Source: Prochlorococcus marinus str. MIT 1214 (GTDB taxonomy: Bacteria; Cyanobacteriota; Cyanobacteriia; PCC-6307; Cyanobiaceae). From it: a stretch of DNA of 64,000 nucleotides. The translations under genes were made by a program, and so were the position numbers. The stretch is from positions 682,001 to 746,000 of the forward strand of contig NZ_CP114777.1 in the NCBI RefSeq assembly GCF_027359355.1, read 5' to 3'. Under the pieces are notes generated by a model, which saw nothing but the letters and a program-made list of their open reading frames with translations, did no database searches and was not told where the DNA came from. Every line of letters starts with the position of its first letter. Positions within the stretch are counted from its first letter, which is position 1. Below are positions 56,091-64,000 of the stretch, one piece after another.

Positions 56091-56363
56091 ATGAATCATT
56101 TAAATTATATAGATTTATTTGGATTTTCAGCTGCTTTACTTACTACTATTGCTTTTTTGCCTCAGTTATATAAAACATGGCAAACGAAATCAGCAGATGA
56201 TGTTTCGTTGGTAATGTTAATTCTTTTCATAACAGGTCTTTTTTGTTGGATTATTTACGGCTTAAAGATCAATTCCATTCCTATTTTAGTTGCCAATATA
56301 ATCACCTTTATTTTTAATTTTTCTATATTAGTTTTAAAAATTTCATATATAAAAAACAAATAA
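56091..56363 (+). CDS. SemiSWEET-like PQ-loop protein
   Basis: The 90 residues form three membrane helices with the PQ-loop motif FLPQLYKTWQTKSADDVSL near residues 23-41 and GLFCWIIYGL. SemiSWEETs form dimers that pass sugars across membranes. The substrate here is not known. Confidence 0.9.
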   Translation: MNHLNYIDLFGFSAALLTTIAFLPQLYKTWQTKSADDVSLVMLILFITGLFCWIIYGLKINSIPILVANIITFIFNFSILVLKISYIKNK

Positions 56364-56446
56364 GAAAAAGATTCTTTTATATATATTAAATTATTTTTCT
56401 TGTGTTCATATAGAAGCTATAGTTAGTAAAGAATTGAACAAATTTA

Positions 56447-56608
56447 ATGCCTGTAGAAGAACTGCAATTGATTGGAAGATCTTTAGCTTTGCACCCTCCT
56501 GTAATGATAATTACTCTTGGTTTATTTATGTATATTAGAGGTAAAGCTATTGCAAGCAGCAACCCAACAAAAAAAGTTACTCCTTTTTTCCCTTTTAGAA
56601 ACGTTTGA
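56447..56608 (+). CDS. Small one-helix membrane protein
   Basis: The 53 residues read MPVEELQLIGRSLALHPPVM, then IITLGLFMYIRGKAIASSNP. There is one hydrophobic helix with a His-Pro-Pro start. A 45-nt palindromic terminator follows. Not recognised. Confidence 0.55.
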   Translation: MPVEELQLIGRSLALHPPVMIITLGLFMYIRGKAIASSNPTKKVTPFFPFRNV

Positions 56609-56622
56609 AAATATCAAGAAAT

Positions 56623-56667
56623 AAAAAACTATCTCTATTTAATAATATTAAATAGAGATAGTTTTTT
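56623..56667. terminator. Bidirectional terminator, 22-bp perfect stem
   Basis: The arms 56623-56644 and 56646-56667 are perfectly complementary around A56645. Six A at the left and six T at the right give a T-run on both strands. It separates the converging genes 56447-56608 and 56677-57108. Confidence 0.93.
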
Positions 56668-56676
56668 ATTTAGATA

Positions 56677-57108
56677 TCAACCAAAAGGATTAGATCCCTT
56701 AAGTGGTCCTACGAAAAGAAACTCAATAACAGTCCCTAATATTGCCATAGGAAAAACCCATACAGACATAAATCTTAGTCCCATGAACTTCATTCCACCT
56801 TCACCTGCAAAAGCATCTTTGGTCATTGTATAAACAGTCTCTGTATCAGTTACCTCATACGAATCATTAATACCTGGTTCGTAAGGTTTAACAAAATCCA
56901 TCCTATTAAATAAATTTCTAATTTTATTAATAGCGACTATTGGCCAAACCCATAAATAAAAGATGCGAGATCCCAATCTATTAGCATCAGATTGTGGATT
57001 TCCCAAATCCTGATTAGTGTTGTCTTTTGGAAAAGAATCTTCAATTATCGAAGCTATTGCCTCTTGATCAGTTGTGTAATCAACTACAGTATTTGCTGAA
57101 TCCATCAA
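56677..57108 (-). CDS. Membrane protein of unknown function next to the PsbF-like gene
   Basis: The 143 residues have an acidic N-terminal third. FYLWVWPIVAINKIRNLFNR (about 50-70) may be a short interfacial helix. KFMGLRFMSVWVFPMAILGT and VIEFLFVGPLKG form a clear C-terminal membrane helix. I do not recognise it. The aromatic, membrane-interface style is like small photosystem or antenna subunits. Confidence 0.65.
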   Translation of the reverse strand: MMDSANTVVDYTTDQEAIASIIEDSFPKDNTNQDLGNPQSDANRLGSRIFYLWVWPIVAINKIRNLFNRMDFVKPYEPGINDSYEVTDTETVYTMTKDAFAGEGGMKFMGLRFMSVWVFPMAILGTVIEFLFVGPLKGSNPFG

Positions 57109-57210
57109 GAACTGAAATTTTGAATAATTATAAGATTAATTCCTTATTTTTGTATTGAAGAAATAATTTAATATTTATTGGTAACAAATATCCAAAAATC
57201 GAAAAATAAT

Positions 57211-57242
57211 AAAAAAAGACCTAAATAAATTTAGGTCTTTTT
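57211..57242 (-). terminator. Terminator of the PsbF-like gene
   Basis: Stem AAAGACCTAAAT/ATTTAGGTCTTT (57215-57226/57229-57240). T-runs on both sides, used leftward. Confidence 0.88.
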
Positions 57243-57290
57243 AAGATTTCAATTTTTAAAAAGAAATTTAACCGTATAAAAATTTAATTG

Positions 57291-57584
57291 TTAAGCGTTT
57301 ATTACACCGCGGCGAATAAATTGCATTGCAAAAATTGCACCAAGGAAAAATACTGTTGGAATACCCAATGCATTCACCGCCAAAGTCCTAACAGTGAAAA
57401 CTGGATAGCCACCTGCTGGTCTTCCTTTATCAGCAACAATTGCAGTATCTTCCCAAACTTGCTCGTTTTTAATAGTTGGGCCATTATCCCAGACAAATAC
57501 CCCCCATCTACGCAACCAATAATCAGCAAAGGCAAGAGTAAAAATAACTGGAGAAAGAACCAGCAATAATTTAAGTGTGTTCAT
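57291..57584 (-). CDS. PsbF-like (cytochrome b559 beta-like) membrane protein
   Basis: The 97 residues from ATG 57584 ([15 protein letters not shown]) have two membrane helices; an alternative start at 57629 adds 15 residues. The C-terminal 35 residues read [17 protein letters not shown] followed by [16 protein letters not shown]. This matches PsbF almost throughout, except that the heme-ligating His (LAVHTL in PsbF) is Asn. An extra N-terminal helix and a loop of about 30 residues are not in PsbF. It is probably a paralogue that no longer binds heme. Confidence 0.75.
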   Translation of the reverse strand: MNTLKLLLVLSPVIFTLAFADYWLRRWGVFVWDNGPTIKNEQVWEDTAIVADKGRPAGGYPVFTVRTLAVNALGIPTVFFLGAIFAMQFIRRGVINA

Positions 57585-57779
57585 CCATCTAGGATATTTA
57601 TGACACAAATCCTGGCATATGAGAGCCAAAAAGGCTGATCAAGAACAAGACCCTAAGGATTCTGTAACAAATTAATCCAATTTCAGAAGCTTTAAAGACT
57701 CCTTTATGCCTCTAGCTTTACTTCTGATAAGGTAGTTTTATTGCCTTATGGCAGGCCTATAGATTATTGGTTTTTATTT

Positions 57780-58214
57780 ATGGAATTTGGTTTTAAAGAA
57801 ATCCTTTTTGGACTTGCTGGGGTCAGCATGATTGCTTGGGCCGGAGTTATTGGCCTATGGCATACCTATATGTTTCCAACATTTTTCAAAGAAGATTCCA
57901 GTCGAATTAATAGTGGTTCTCCAGTAGGTTCTGCTCAGTCAGGGACTGATACGAAAAGATCCAACAAACCATGGTTCATTGATGATGAAGGTGGGACACT
58001 CACTCCTAATTCAGCACTGGGTGCTATTGGTCTTAGCGATAGAGGGAAATACAGCAAAAAATCTTTTGTAGTTGCAGATTTCAACCCTGTAGAAGCTGGT
58101 TATGGGGTAAACAGGCTTTACACCTCTATTTTGATTGGTTTAGCTATAAGTACTTTTGTAATAATTTCCTTTGGACTACAAAGTGGATTTGGAATGATGG
58201 GACCAAACTTATAA
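57780..58214 (+). CDS. Two-helix membrane protein beside the PsbF-like gene
   Basis: The 144 residues start from ATG 57780; TTG 57741 would add 13. The first helix is EILFGLAGVSMIAWAGVIGL, then a soluble loop of about 65 residues, then VNRLYTSILIGLAISTFVII near the C-terminus. The second helix is faintly like PsbL or PsbJ (NR-L-Y-GL), but this is weak. It is divergent from the PsbF-like gene, with a promoter region between. Confidence 0.65.
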   Translation: MEFGFKEILFGLAGVSMIAWAGVIGLWHTYMFPTFFKEDSSRINSGSPVGSAQSGTDTKRSNKPWFIDDEGGTLTPNSALGAIGLSDRGKYSKKSFVVADFNPVEAGYGVNRLYTSILIGLAISTFVIISFGLQSGFGMMGPNL

Positions 58215-58285
58215 ATTGATTCAACTTGAAACTAAGAAACTAACAACAATCAAAATAATTTAATCTAAACCAAGAAAACCATCCT

Positions 58286-58323
58286 AAAGTCAAACTCTAT
58301 AATTTTGGAGTTTGACTTTTTTT
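58286..58323 (+). terminator. Terminator of the two-helix membrane protein gene
   Basis: Stem AAAGTCAAACTC/GAGTTTGACTTT (58286-58297/58308-58319), ten-base loop, seven T. Confidence 0.92.
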
Positions 58324-58393
58324 AGAGAACTGGAATTTCTTAACCACAAATGTTTTCAGATAAAGATCTTTTGTAAATAAGACTTTGTGTGAT

Positions 58394-58516
58394 TTATGAA
58401 TATTTTGAATCTATTTGATTAAGAATATATAGAATTTCATTTTTTTTCTGAAAAATTTTCAATCGTTTTCTCTTCAAAGCCTTTTCCTCACTTAGTTTAA
58501 GAATGAAGATGATCAT
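58394..58516 (-). CDS. Possible 40-residue basic peptide
   Basis: The ORF reads MIIFILKLSEEKALKRKRLK, then IFQKKNEILYILNQIDSKYS. A plausible coiled helix, no more. Confidence 0.25.
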   Translation of the reverse strand: MIIFILKLSEEKALKRKRLKIFQKKNEILYILNQIDSKYS

Positions 58517-58559
58517 AAAAAGCAAAATGGAAAATTAGTTTCCTAGTAAATAAAAAAAA

Positions 58560-58596
58560 GAATATTGACTTTTTCATGTATCAAAAATCAATATTC
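58560..58596. promoter_or_regulatory. 9-bp inverted repeat upstream of isiB
   Basis: GAATATTGA (58560-58568) and TCAATATTC (58588-58596) are 19 bases apart, about 85 bases before the flavodoxin start. It is a possible operator for iron-responsive control; the half-site does not match a standard Fur box. Confidence 0.35.
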
Positions 58597-58680
58597 AATA
58601 GACAAGAAAATTTAAAAAAAACCAAATTCACTCTAAATGTGCAAAGCTGCTTTAAAATATCCTTGATTTTAAATTGCTCC

Positions 58681-59196
58681 ATGACTGTAGGAATCTACTT
58701 TGCTACAACAACAGGTAAAACCGAAGATATAGCGGAAAGGCTGCACGGCTTACTTGACTCTGCTGAAGGTCCAGTGGATATTTCAGATGTCGATGACCTT
58801 AGTGAATTAGCTGGACATGATGGGGTTATTTGTGGAATCCCTACATGGAACACCGGTGCTGACTCTGAGAGATCAGGAACTGCTTGGGACTCAATCCTTG
58901 AAGACATTGGAGAGCTAGATCTCAGCGGTAAGAAAGTTGCGATTTTTGGTTTGGGTGATTCATCTACTTACACCGAAAACTACTGCGATGCAATGGAAGA
59001 ACTTCATAGATACTTCAAGCAAGCAGGTGCTTCAATGGTTGGATACACTTCTAAAAGCGATTACACTTTTGACGAGTCAAAAAGTGTAGTTGGTGAAGAA
59101 TTCTGCGGATTACCTCTTGACGAGGACAGTGAATCAGACATGACTGATGAAAGGCTTTCAGGATGGGCTGAAAAACTAAAAGGCGAAATGTTTTAG
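58681..59196 (+). CDS. isiB: Flavodoxin
   Basis: This 171-residue long-chain flavodoxin starts at ATG 58681 (MTVGIYFATTTGKTED). An in-frame upstream extension is basic and unlike the family. TTTGKTED is the FMN phosphate loop, PTWNTGADSERSGTAWD the second FMN loop, and FGLGDSSTYTENYCDA the third. It replaces ferredoxin in photosynthetic electron transfer under iron limitation. A solid terminator follows. Confidence 0.97.
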   Translation: MTVGIYFATTTGKTEDIAERLHGLLDSAEGPVDISDVDDLSELAGHDGVICGIPTWNTGADSERSGTAWDSILEDIGELDLSGKKVAIFGLGDSSTYTENYCDAMEELHRYFKQAGASMVGYTSKSDYTFDESKSVVGEEFCGLPLDEDSESDMTDERLSGWAEKLKGEMF

Positions 59197-59215
59197 GCCT
59201 TAAACAAAAATTTTT

Positions 59216-59252
59216 AGATCTTCCTGAGTAATTACTTAGGAAGATTTTTTTT
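59216..59252 (+). terminator. isiB terminator
   Basis: Stem ATCTTCCT/AGGAAGAT (59218-59225/59238-59245), with an inner AGTAA/TTACT stem and a long T-run. Confidence 0.92.
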
Positions 59253-59374
59253 GTTTTTTTATAAAATTAAAAAATTCCTTAAAGATAACTTAAAAATATC
59301 CCTAAAAAAGTCATTTTCTGAAGCTATTTAAGAAATAATCCCAAACAGCCCGATAATATCTTAATATTTTCTTT

Positions 59375-59611
59375 ATGAACTCAAATAATTGCTCAGATCA
59401 AAACGTTTCTATTAACGTAAATCTCTCTTTAAAAAATGAGACTTTGCGCATGTTAATAGAGATGGCAAACGATATGGGTGCAAGTCTTGAGGATGTAATA
59501 AGCTCAATAACTGAAGACTCGGTAATTGATTTAGAGATCCTTCAGGATGATCTAGGCATAGTTATCATCCCAGAAAAATGCAGCAAGCAAGATTTAATAA
59601 ATTCGATTTAA
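59375..59611 (+). CDS. Small acidic hypothetical protein
   Basis: The 78 residues read LKNETLRMLIEMANDMGASL, then EDVISSITEDSVIDLEI. The helix-turn pattern is weakly RHH-like, but the basic DNA-contacting strand is absent. Function unknown. Confidence 0.6.
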   Translation: MNSNNCSDQNVSINVNLSLKNETLRMLIEMANDMGASLEDVISSITEDSVIDLEILQDDLGIVIIPEKCSKQDLINSI

Positions 59612-59629
59612 TAGATATTGGTCATTTTT

Positions 59630-61468
59630 TTAAAATCTTTCCGGTCTAGGATTTTTCCAAGTAGAAATAACTCCCTCTGTTTTCAAATATTTAGCTCGTC
59701 TTTCAAGAGTTTCTCTATTAAGTCTCCAAACGCTATAGACACCAAAATTACCTAAGACTTTTGGATTAAGTCCTTGCCAATAAGATTTTTCCACTGATCT
59801 TTTATCAATAAGTAAAAGAGTAGTTTCTGAGCCATTGGATCCATATATTGGCCTTCCTTTCCACCCTCTTCGCTTTTCATTTTTTAGTCGATCTGAAACA
59901 TTTACTAAAGCATTTTTAGATCGACCCTCAAAAACAATGATCTGATTAGTATAAAAATGAATTGAGGGCTTCATAGCTCCTATCATTACTAATGGCTCAT
60001 TTCTATTTTGAGAATTTAAAAGTAATTCTGAGGCTTGTCTTAAAGGTAGTTGTCTTAATCTATCTGCCAAATCAAAAGTTGGTAAAACAATCAGAAAATG
60101 GGATAAAAATATAGGTATTTGCAAAATCAATAGTTTTCCATATATTTTTCTAGAGGAAAATATTATTCCTAGAACAGCAATTAAAAGAAAAATAAATCCG
60201 GCTTTTTCAATTAAAAAGCTATTGGTTAATTCTTCTGAGAAATTTGGAATCTCAGGATCGTTAAGAAGCTGAATCCAAAACTTTGAAAAGAAGAGAAATA
60301 GAGAAAACAGTATTGATATAAATATTGTAAATTTCCAAGCAAAAGATTTTAAAAATTCCTCTTTAATATTATTCGTTAAGGAAAGTGATATTAAAACTGA
60401 TGCCGCAGGAGTAGCTGGAAGCCAATAGCTCGGAAGCTTTGTAACTGAAATAGTAAAGAAGACAAAAACAGCGCTTAACCAAAAAAATGAAAACTCAAAT
60501 AATGACTGATCTGGTTTTTTAATAATTCTTCTAGAACGTTTAGATATATTGCATAAATTCTTCCAAATACTGATTAATAAAAATGGCGTAAGAGGCAAAG
60601 AAGCTATACATAAAACTATTAAAAAAAACCACCAAGGTTCTCCATGAGAATTTACTACTGAGGTAAACCTTTGAAGATTATGATATCCAAAAAAACTATC
60701 TAAAAAAGGTTTTCCCTCTATTAATAATTCAATTAAGTACCAAGGAAAACTTATAACAAAAACAATAAAAAGTCCTGGAAGTACCCTCAATATTTTTAAG
60801 ATTTCAAGAAAATTATTTTGAAATAATGAAAAAAATAAAATTGTTAATCCTGATAAAACCAAGGCAACAGGACCTTTAGTTAAAACTGCTAATGACAAAA
60901 AAATCCAAGACAACCACCAAATTTCTCCTTCTGGATTAGCAAATCTTCTCCATTTAAGAAGTAAACAAATTCCTAGAGTGCTGCATAGGAGTGCATCACT
61001 TACAGCAATTCTCCCCCAAATTATTACCAAAGGTGACAACGCAAATATCAGCGTAGTAACAACAGCTGTTCTTCTATTGAAATTATTTTCATCTTGGGGA
61101 TATTTCATCATTGTGTCCCCTAAAACAAGCATTAAAAAAATTGTTGATAATGCAGAAGGCAGTCTGGCAGCCCAGGCACCTAATGGATCCCAAGAAATAT
61201 TCTCTGGGATTAAATATCCCAGCCCCATTAACCAATAAACCAAAGGAGGCTTATCAAATCGAGGTAATCCATTTACTTGAGGTGTTAACCAATTACCCGT
61301 TTCTACCATTGCTCTGCTGGCTGCAGCAAACAAAGGTGGTGTTTCATCGACTAAACCAGTTTTTCCTAATTGCCAAACAAAAAGTATTAAACCAAGAAAT
61401 AAAATACAAAGAAGACCACGTCTTCTTTGTTTTTTATTTGGGGAAAAAGAGTTAGTTAAACTTTTCAA
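59630..61468 (-). CDS. ArnT/PMT-type membrane glycosyltransferase
   Basis: The 612 residues have about eleven to thirteen membrane helices. The first loop has the acidic motif LVDETPPLFAAASRAM, then NGLPRFDKPPLVYW; both are hallmarks of GT-C enzymes such as ArnT and dolichyl-phosphate-mannose transferases. A periplasmic C-terminal domain follows. It uses a polyprenyl-phosphate sugar to modify lipid or glycan. It is directly downstream of the GT4 glycosyltransferase on the same strand. Confidence 0.9.
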   Translation of the reverse strand: MKSLTNSFSPNKKQRRRGLLCILFLGLILFVWQLGKTGLVDETPPLFAAASRAMVETGNWLTPQVNGLPRFDKPPLVYWLMGLGYLIPENISWDPLGAWAARLPSALSTIFLMLVLGDTMMKYPQDENNFNRRTAVVTTLIFALSPLVIIWGRIAVSDALLCSTLGICLLLKWRRFANPEGEIWWLSWIFLSLAVLTKGPVALVLSGLTILFFSLFQNNFLEILKILRVLPGLFIVFVISFPWYLIELLIEGKPFLDSFFGYHNLQRFTSVVNSHGEPWWFFLIVLCIASLPLTPFLLISIWKNLCNISKRSRRIIKKPDQSLFEFSFFWLSAVFVFFTISVTKLPSYWLPATPAASVLISLSLTNNIKEEFLKSFAWKFTIFISILFSLFLFFSKFWIQLLNDPEIPNFSEELTNSFLIEKAGFIFLLIAVLGIIFSSRKIYGKLLILQIPIFLSHFLIVLPTFDLADRLRQLPLRQASELLLNSQNRNEPLVMIGAMKPSIHFYTNQIIVFEGRSKNALVNVSDRLKNEKRRGWKGRPIYGSNGSETTLLLIDKRSVEKSYWQGLNPKVLGNFGVYSVWRLNRETLERRAKYLKTEGVISTWKNPRPERF

Positions 61469-62578
61469 TTAATCTTGAAAGTCTTCAGAGATTTTTTTAT
61501 TTAAGCCATTATCCAGCCAATTCACCACGCGTTCTGCAAAGACTTTATTAGTGGCTTTTTTTTCAAACCAATCCCTACAATTTTTTCTTTTGATTGAGGA
61601 GATTGTTTTTGTGGCTTTTATCAATCCTTCAATATCATTGGGCTTAACCAAAAAACCATTGAATCCATCTTCGATTAATTCTCCCGGTCCTCCCAGATCA
61701 TATGCAACCACGGGAACTCCACAAGCCATAGCTTCAACAATAACGTTACCGTAGGCTTCATTCCATTTAGGGGTGTTTATCAACGCTCTACATCGTCCTA
61801 ATTGTTCCTGAAATTTATTTGTTGGGAGAAACCCTTTCCACACAATAATTTCCTTTGTGAATTTATTTTCAATTCTTGAAGCATATTCTTTATCTTCTAT
61901 AAGTCCCCAAACTAATAATTTTTCACCTAAATTCTTCGCGACTTTTACAGCATCTTCTAAACCTTTTTCTGGTGCTATTCTTCCAGCCCAAGCTAATGGT
62001 CCATTTTCATTTTCATTGAATATATAATTTTCCTTATCAAAACCATTGCCAACAATAATTGGATCAGTTTTTAAGGAATAATCGTTAGATTGTCTTTTTG
62101 TATGAAAAGCTAACTGAAATGGAAATAATTGACTTATTTCACTAATAATTTCTTTCATTATTATTGATTCAGCACCCATACTTATCAAATGAAATATTTT
62201 AATTGTCTGAGTTTTTGTTAACCACAATGGAAGCCAATCATATGCAAAGTTAATAACTGCATCGGATTCGTTTGCTATTTCAATTGCATTTTCCCATAAC
62301 TTTGGTAACACACTATTAGAAGGAATTAAAACTGGATCTGTTTGCTTCTGATGTTGCCAACTAGGTTGATCAATTCCATCTATTAACCTTAATTCAAGTA
62401 ATTCACTTTCAAAAGGTAGTTTTGATCCTTTTGGTGCAATTAAAATAATTTTATGACCTAATGAAGTTAATCCTTTTATTAGAGACACAATAGTAAGTTC
62501 TACTCCTCCACCTTTACCACTCCCCAAATAGCCTATAGGTGTACTAACAAGAATTAGTTTTAATTGCTTGTTTATCAC
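61469..62578 (-). CDS. GT4-family glycosyltransferase
   Basis: This is a 369-residue GT-B fold enzyme. The N-terminal GYLGSGKGGGVELTIVSLIK is a nucleotide-sugar enzyme glycine loop; LAWAGRIAPEKGLEDAVKVA lies mid-protein. WNEAYGNVIVEAMACGVPVV is the E-x7-E signature, followed by AYDLGGPGELIEDGFNGFLV. It is in a head-to-tail unit with the GT-C gene and the transporter, suggesting cell-envelope glycan synthesis. Confidence 0.92.
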   Translation of the reverse strand: MINKQLKLILVSTPIGYLGSGKGGGVELTIVSLIKGLTSLGHKIILIAPKGSKLPFESELLELRLIDGIDQPSWQHQKQTDPVLIPSNSVLPKLWENAIEIANESDAVINFAYDWLPLWLTKTQTIKIFHLISMGAESIIMKEIISEISQLFPFQLAFHTKRQSNDYSLKTDPIIVGNGFDKENYIFNENENGPLAWAGRIAPEKGLEDAVKVAKNLGEKLLVWGLIEDKEYASRIENKFTKEIIVWKGFLPTNKFQEQLGRCRALINTPKWNEAYGNVIVEAMACGVPVVAYDLGGPGELIEDGFNGFLVKPNDIEGLIKATKTISSIKRKNCRDWFEKKATNKVFAERVVNWLDNGLNKKISEDFQD

Positions 62579-62583
62579 TTGAA

Positions 62584-63534
62584 TTAAGCCTCTTTTATAA
62601 ATTCATGAGTACGTTTATCCCCCCAGAATCTTCTCCTCTGACTTACAAATAGTACTGAAATTAAAACCAAAAACACTCCAATCCACTGAAGAAAGAAGAG
62701 TCTCTCGCCTAACCAAATTCCACCAGTAATCAAGGCGAATACAGGTGTTAAGAATGCAAGGGTGCTAAAGCTTGTTAATTCTTTACGGCTTGCAAACCAA
62801 AAAAATAATCCATATGCCAATGCACTTCCGAACAAACTTGAATAAGACATCAAAGTCCATTGAAAAGCAGACCAATCTGGAACTAACGGCCAATCTTTGT
62901 CGAACACATGCCAAACGAGCAGAGGAACACTTCCTAAAACCATGTGCCATCCGGTTACTGCAACAGGATCACTGTTTCTACAAGCAAAGCGAATAAGCAC
63001 CGTTCCTAAAGCCATCGAAGTTGCTGCACAAATCATCCAAATTTCTCCATGGCTTAAAAAATTACTTTCTGATTCAAATTTTCCAAGCAGAAACCAATTC
63101 CGTAGCATCTCAGTAGGGACTCCAAGACAAATTATTCCAACCAAGCCAAGTACCAAGCCAATCCATCCAATTGGATTTATTGCATCTCCAAAAAGAATTC
63201 TTGCTAATAAAGCAACCATCAAAGGTTGGGAATCTATAAGAACAGAGCCCAATCCCGCTCCTGTTTCCATTAACCCTTTGGCTAGAAAAATCTGAAAAAG
63301 GGTTGCATCAATCAATGTAAATACTAAAAACCACACCAAATCATCTTTTGAAATATTCCAACTCCTTTTCAAGAAAGGTACTGAAGCCAAAACGACTAGA
63401 CCTGCTGGCAAAAGCCTTAGTGAGGCAACAATCTCAGGCCCCGCTTCATTAACCAAAGGTGCCATTGCCGCCATTGAGGTTCCCCAAAGAGCGAACGGCA
63501 AAATCATCAAAAACCAATTCCAAATGACAAACAT
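62584..63534 (-). CDS. EamA/DMT-family transporter
   Basis: The 316 residues start from ATG 63534 (MFVIWNWFLMILPF); the longer frame overlaps the divergent sppA. Ten membrane helices in two EamA halves: ILPFALWGTSMAAMAPLV, then PLMVALLARILFGDAINPIG, and LTPVFALITGGIWLGERLFF. It probably exports a metabolite. It starts the leftward unit with the two glycosyltransferases. Confidence 0.92.
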   Translation of the reverse strand: MFVIWNWFLMILPFALWGTSMAAMAPLVNEAGPEIVASLRLLPAGLVVLASVPFLKRSWNISKDDLVWFLVFTLIDATLFQIFLAKGLMETGAGLGSVLIDSQPLMVALLARILFGDAINPIGWIGLVLGLVGIICLGVPTEMLRNWFLLGKFESESNFLSHGEIWMICAATSMALGTVLIRFACRNSDPVAVTGWHMVLGSVPLLVWHVFDKDWPLVPDWSAFQWTLMSYSSLFGSALAYGLFFWFASRKELTSFSTLAFLTPVFALITGGIWLGERLFFLQWIGVFLVLISVLFVSQRRRFWGDKRTHEFIKEA

Positions 63535-63587
63535 AAGGTCAGAAAGCGATCTCCTTTTTAAGATCAATGAAGTTATGCATAAATTGA

Positions 63588-64000
63588 ATGATTTGGCCCT
63601 TGAGACGAAAATCCAAAAAAAGGATGGCACGAATCTGTATTGAAGGTCCTATCAATTCAGAAACTCGAAAAAATGTTCTAAAAGCATTAAAGCAAATTGA
63701 GGAAAGAGAGTTTCCAGCCCTATTACTTCGCATTGATAGCCCTGGGGGAACAGTTGGTGATAGCCAGGAAATCCATAGTGCACTTTTAAGGCTACGAGAA
63801 AAAGGTTGTCATGTTGTAGCTAGTTTTGGCAATATCTCAGCCTCAGGAGGAGTTTATATAGGAGTAGGTGCTGAAAAAATTGTTGCCAATCCAGGAACAA
63901 TAACAGGGTCTATTGGAGTGATTTTAAGAGGGAACAACTTATCAAAGTTATTAGAAAAGATTGGTATTAAATTCGAGACCGTAAAAAGTGGGATTTATAA
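63588..64000 (+). CDS. sppA: Signal peptide peptidase SppA, 3' end beyond the window
   Basis: The first 137 codons from ATG 63588 read MIWPLRRKSKKRMARICIEG. DSPGGTVGDSQEI and SASGGVYIGVGAEKIVANPG (catalytic Ser in SASGG), then TGSIGVI, are diagnostic of the short SppA peptidase family. It is a membrane-associated serine protease that clears signal peptides. Cut by the window end. Confidence 0.93.
   Translation, partial: MIWPLRRKSKKRMARICIEGPINSETRKNVLKALKQIEEREFPALLLRIDSPGGTVGDSQEIHSALLRLREKGCHVVASFGNISASGGVYIGVGAEKIVANPGTITGSIGVILRGNNLSKLLEKIGIKFETVKSGIY

Overview
The window looks like chromosome from a low-GC marine picocyanobacterium, almost certainly Prochlorococcus. Recognisable cyanobacterial genes support this: psbD/psbC with the usual GTG start of psbC inside psbD, petM, ycf4, ycf39, an NTRC-type thioredoxin reductase, the flavodoxin isiB, a Som-type porin, pntA-1/pntA-2/pntB, ilvN and dxr. 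Genes are short and densely packed, intergenic DNA is AT-rich, and many tiny conserved-looking ORFs are present. Assignment to a clade is not possible from sequence alone; the several TPR-protein genes and accessory cassettes would fit a low-light strain.

Region 1 (1-13,500) is an accessory island ending at the 3' end of ychF. It holds gene cassettes of about 1.8 to 3.5 kb: TPR-sulfotransferase; nuclease fragment, TPR protein and MTA/SAH nucleosidase; ribbon-helix-helix protein and a small ORF; SDR and TPR protein; 2OG oxygenase and carbamoyltransferase; CobW-like GTPase with two metallophosphoesterase-like genes behind a Zur-like palindrome. Copies of a roughly 100-220 bp repeat separate the cassettes. 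In the best copy this repeat contains a perfect 30-bp duplicate of the last codons and stop of ychF. That is the pattern expected from repeated site-specific integration at a gene 3' end. No integrase is encoded here.

Region 2 (13,464-46,041) is ordinary core genome: ychF, an efflux adaptor, polA, cysS, an SNF-type transporter, dxr, a hydrolase, the transhydrogenase operon, NTRC, infA, ycf39, petM, ilvN, ycf4, psbD-psbC, maf, cobQ-ferredoxin, tRNA-Ser(CGA), and an iron-flavoured group (Fe3+-binding protein and PKHD hydroxylase, with a secreted small protein and the porin next door), then glyQ and a phage-like 2OG oxygenase.

Region 3 (46,042-52,450) is a second accessory stretch. It has a perfect 26-bp inverted repeat, a four-fold GGTTAA tandem repeat, a GC-richer foreign-looking gene, a train of tightly spaced small ORFs whose products all end in -VA, members of a small-protein family sharing a YQEFKEWI-like motif, an AT-rich gap, and a membrane protein with a hexapeptide repeat tail.

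Region 4 (52,490-64,000) mixes prxQ, a large TPR-methyltransferase, a SemiSWEET-like protein, a group of small membrane proteins (one strongly resembling cytochrome b559 beta, PsbF, but with Asn where the heme-binding His should be), flavodoxin, two glycosyltransferases, an EamA-type transporter and the start of sppA. Strong hairpin terminators separate most of these units.
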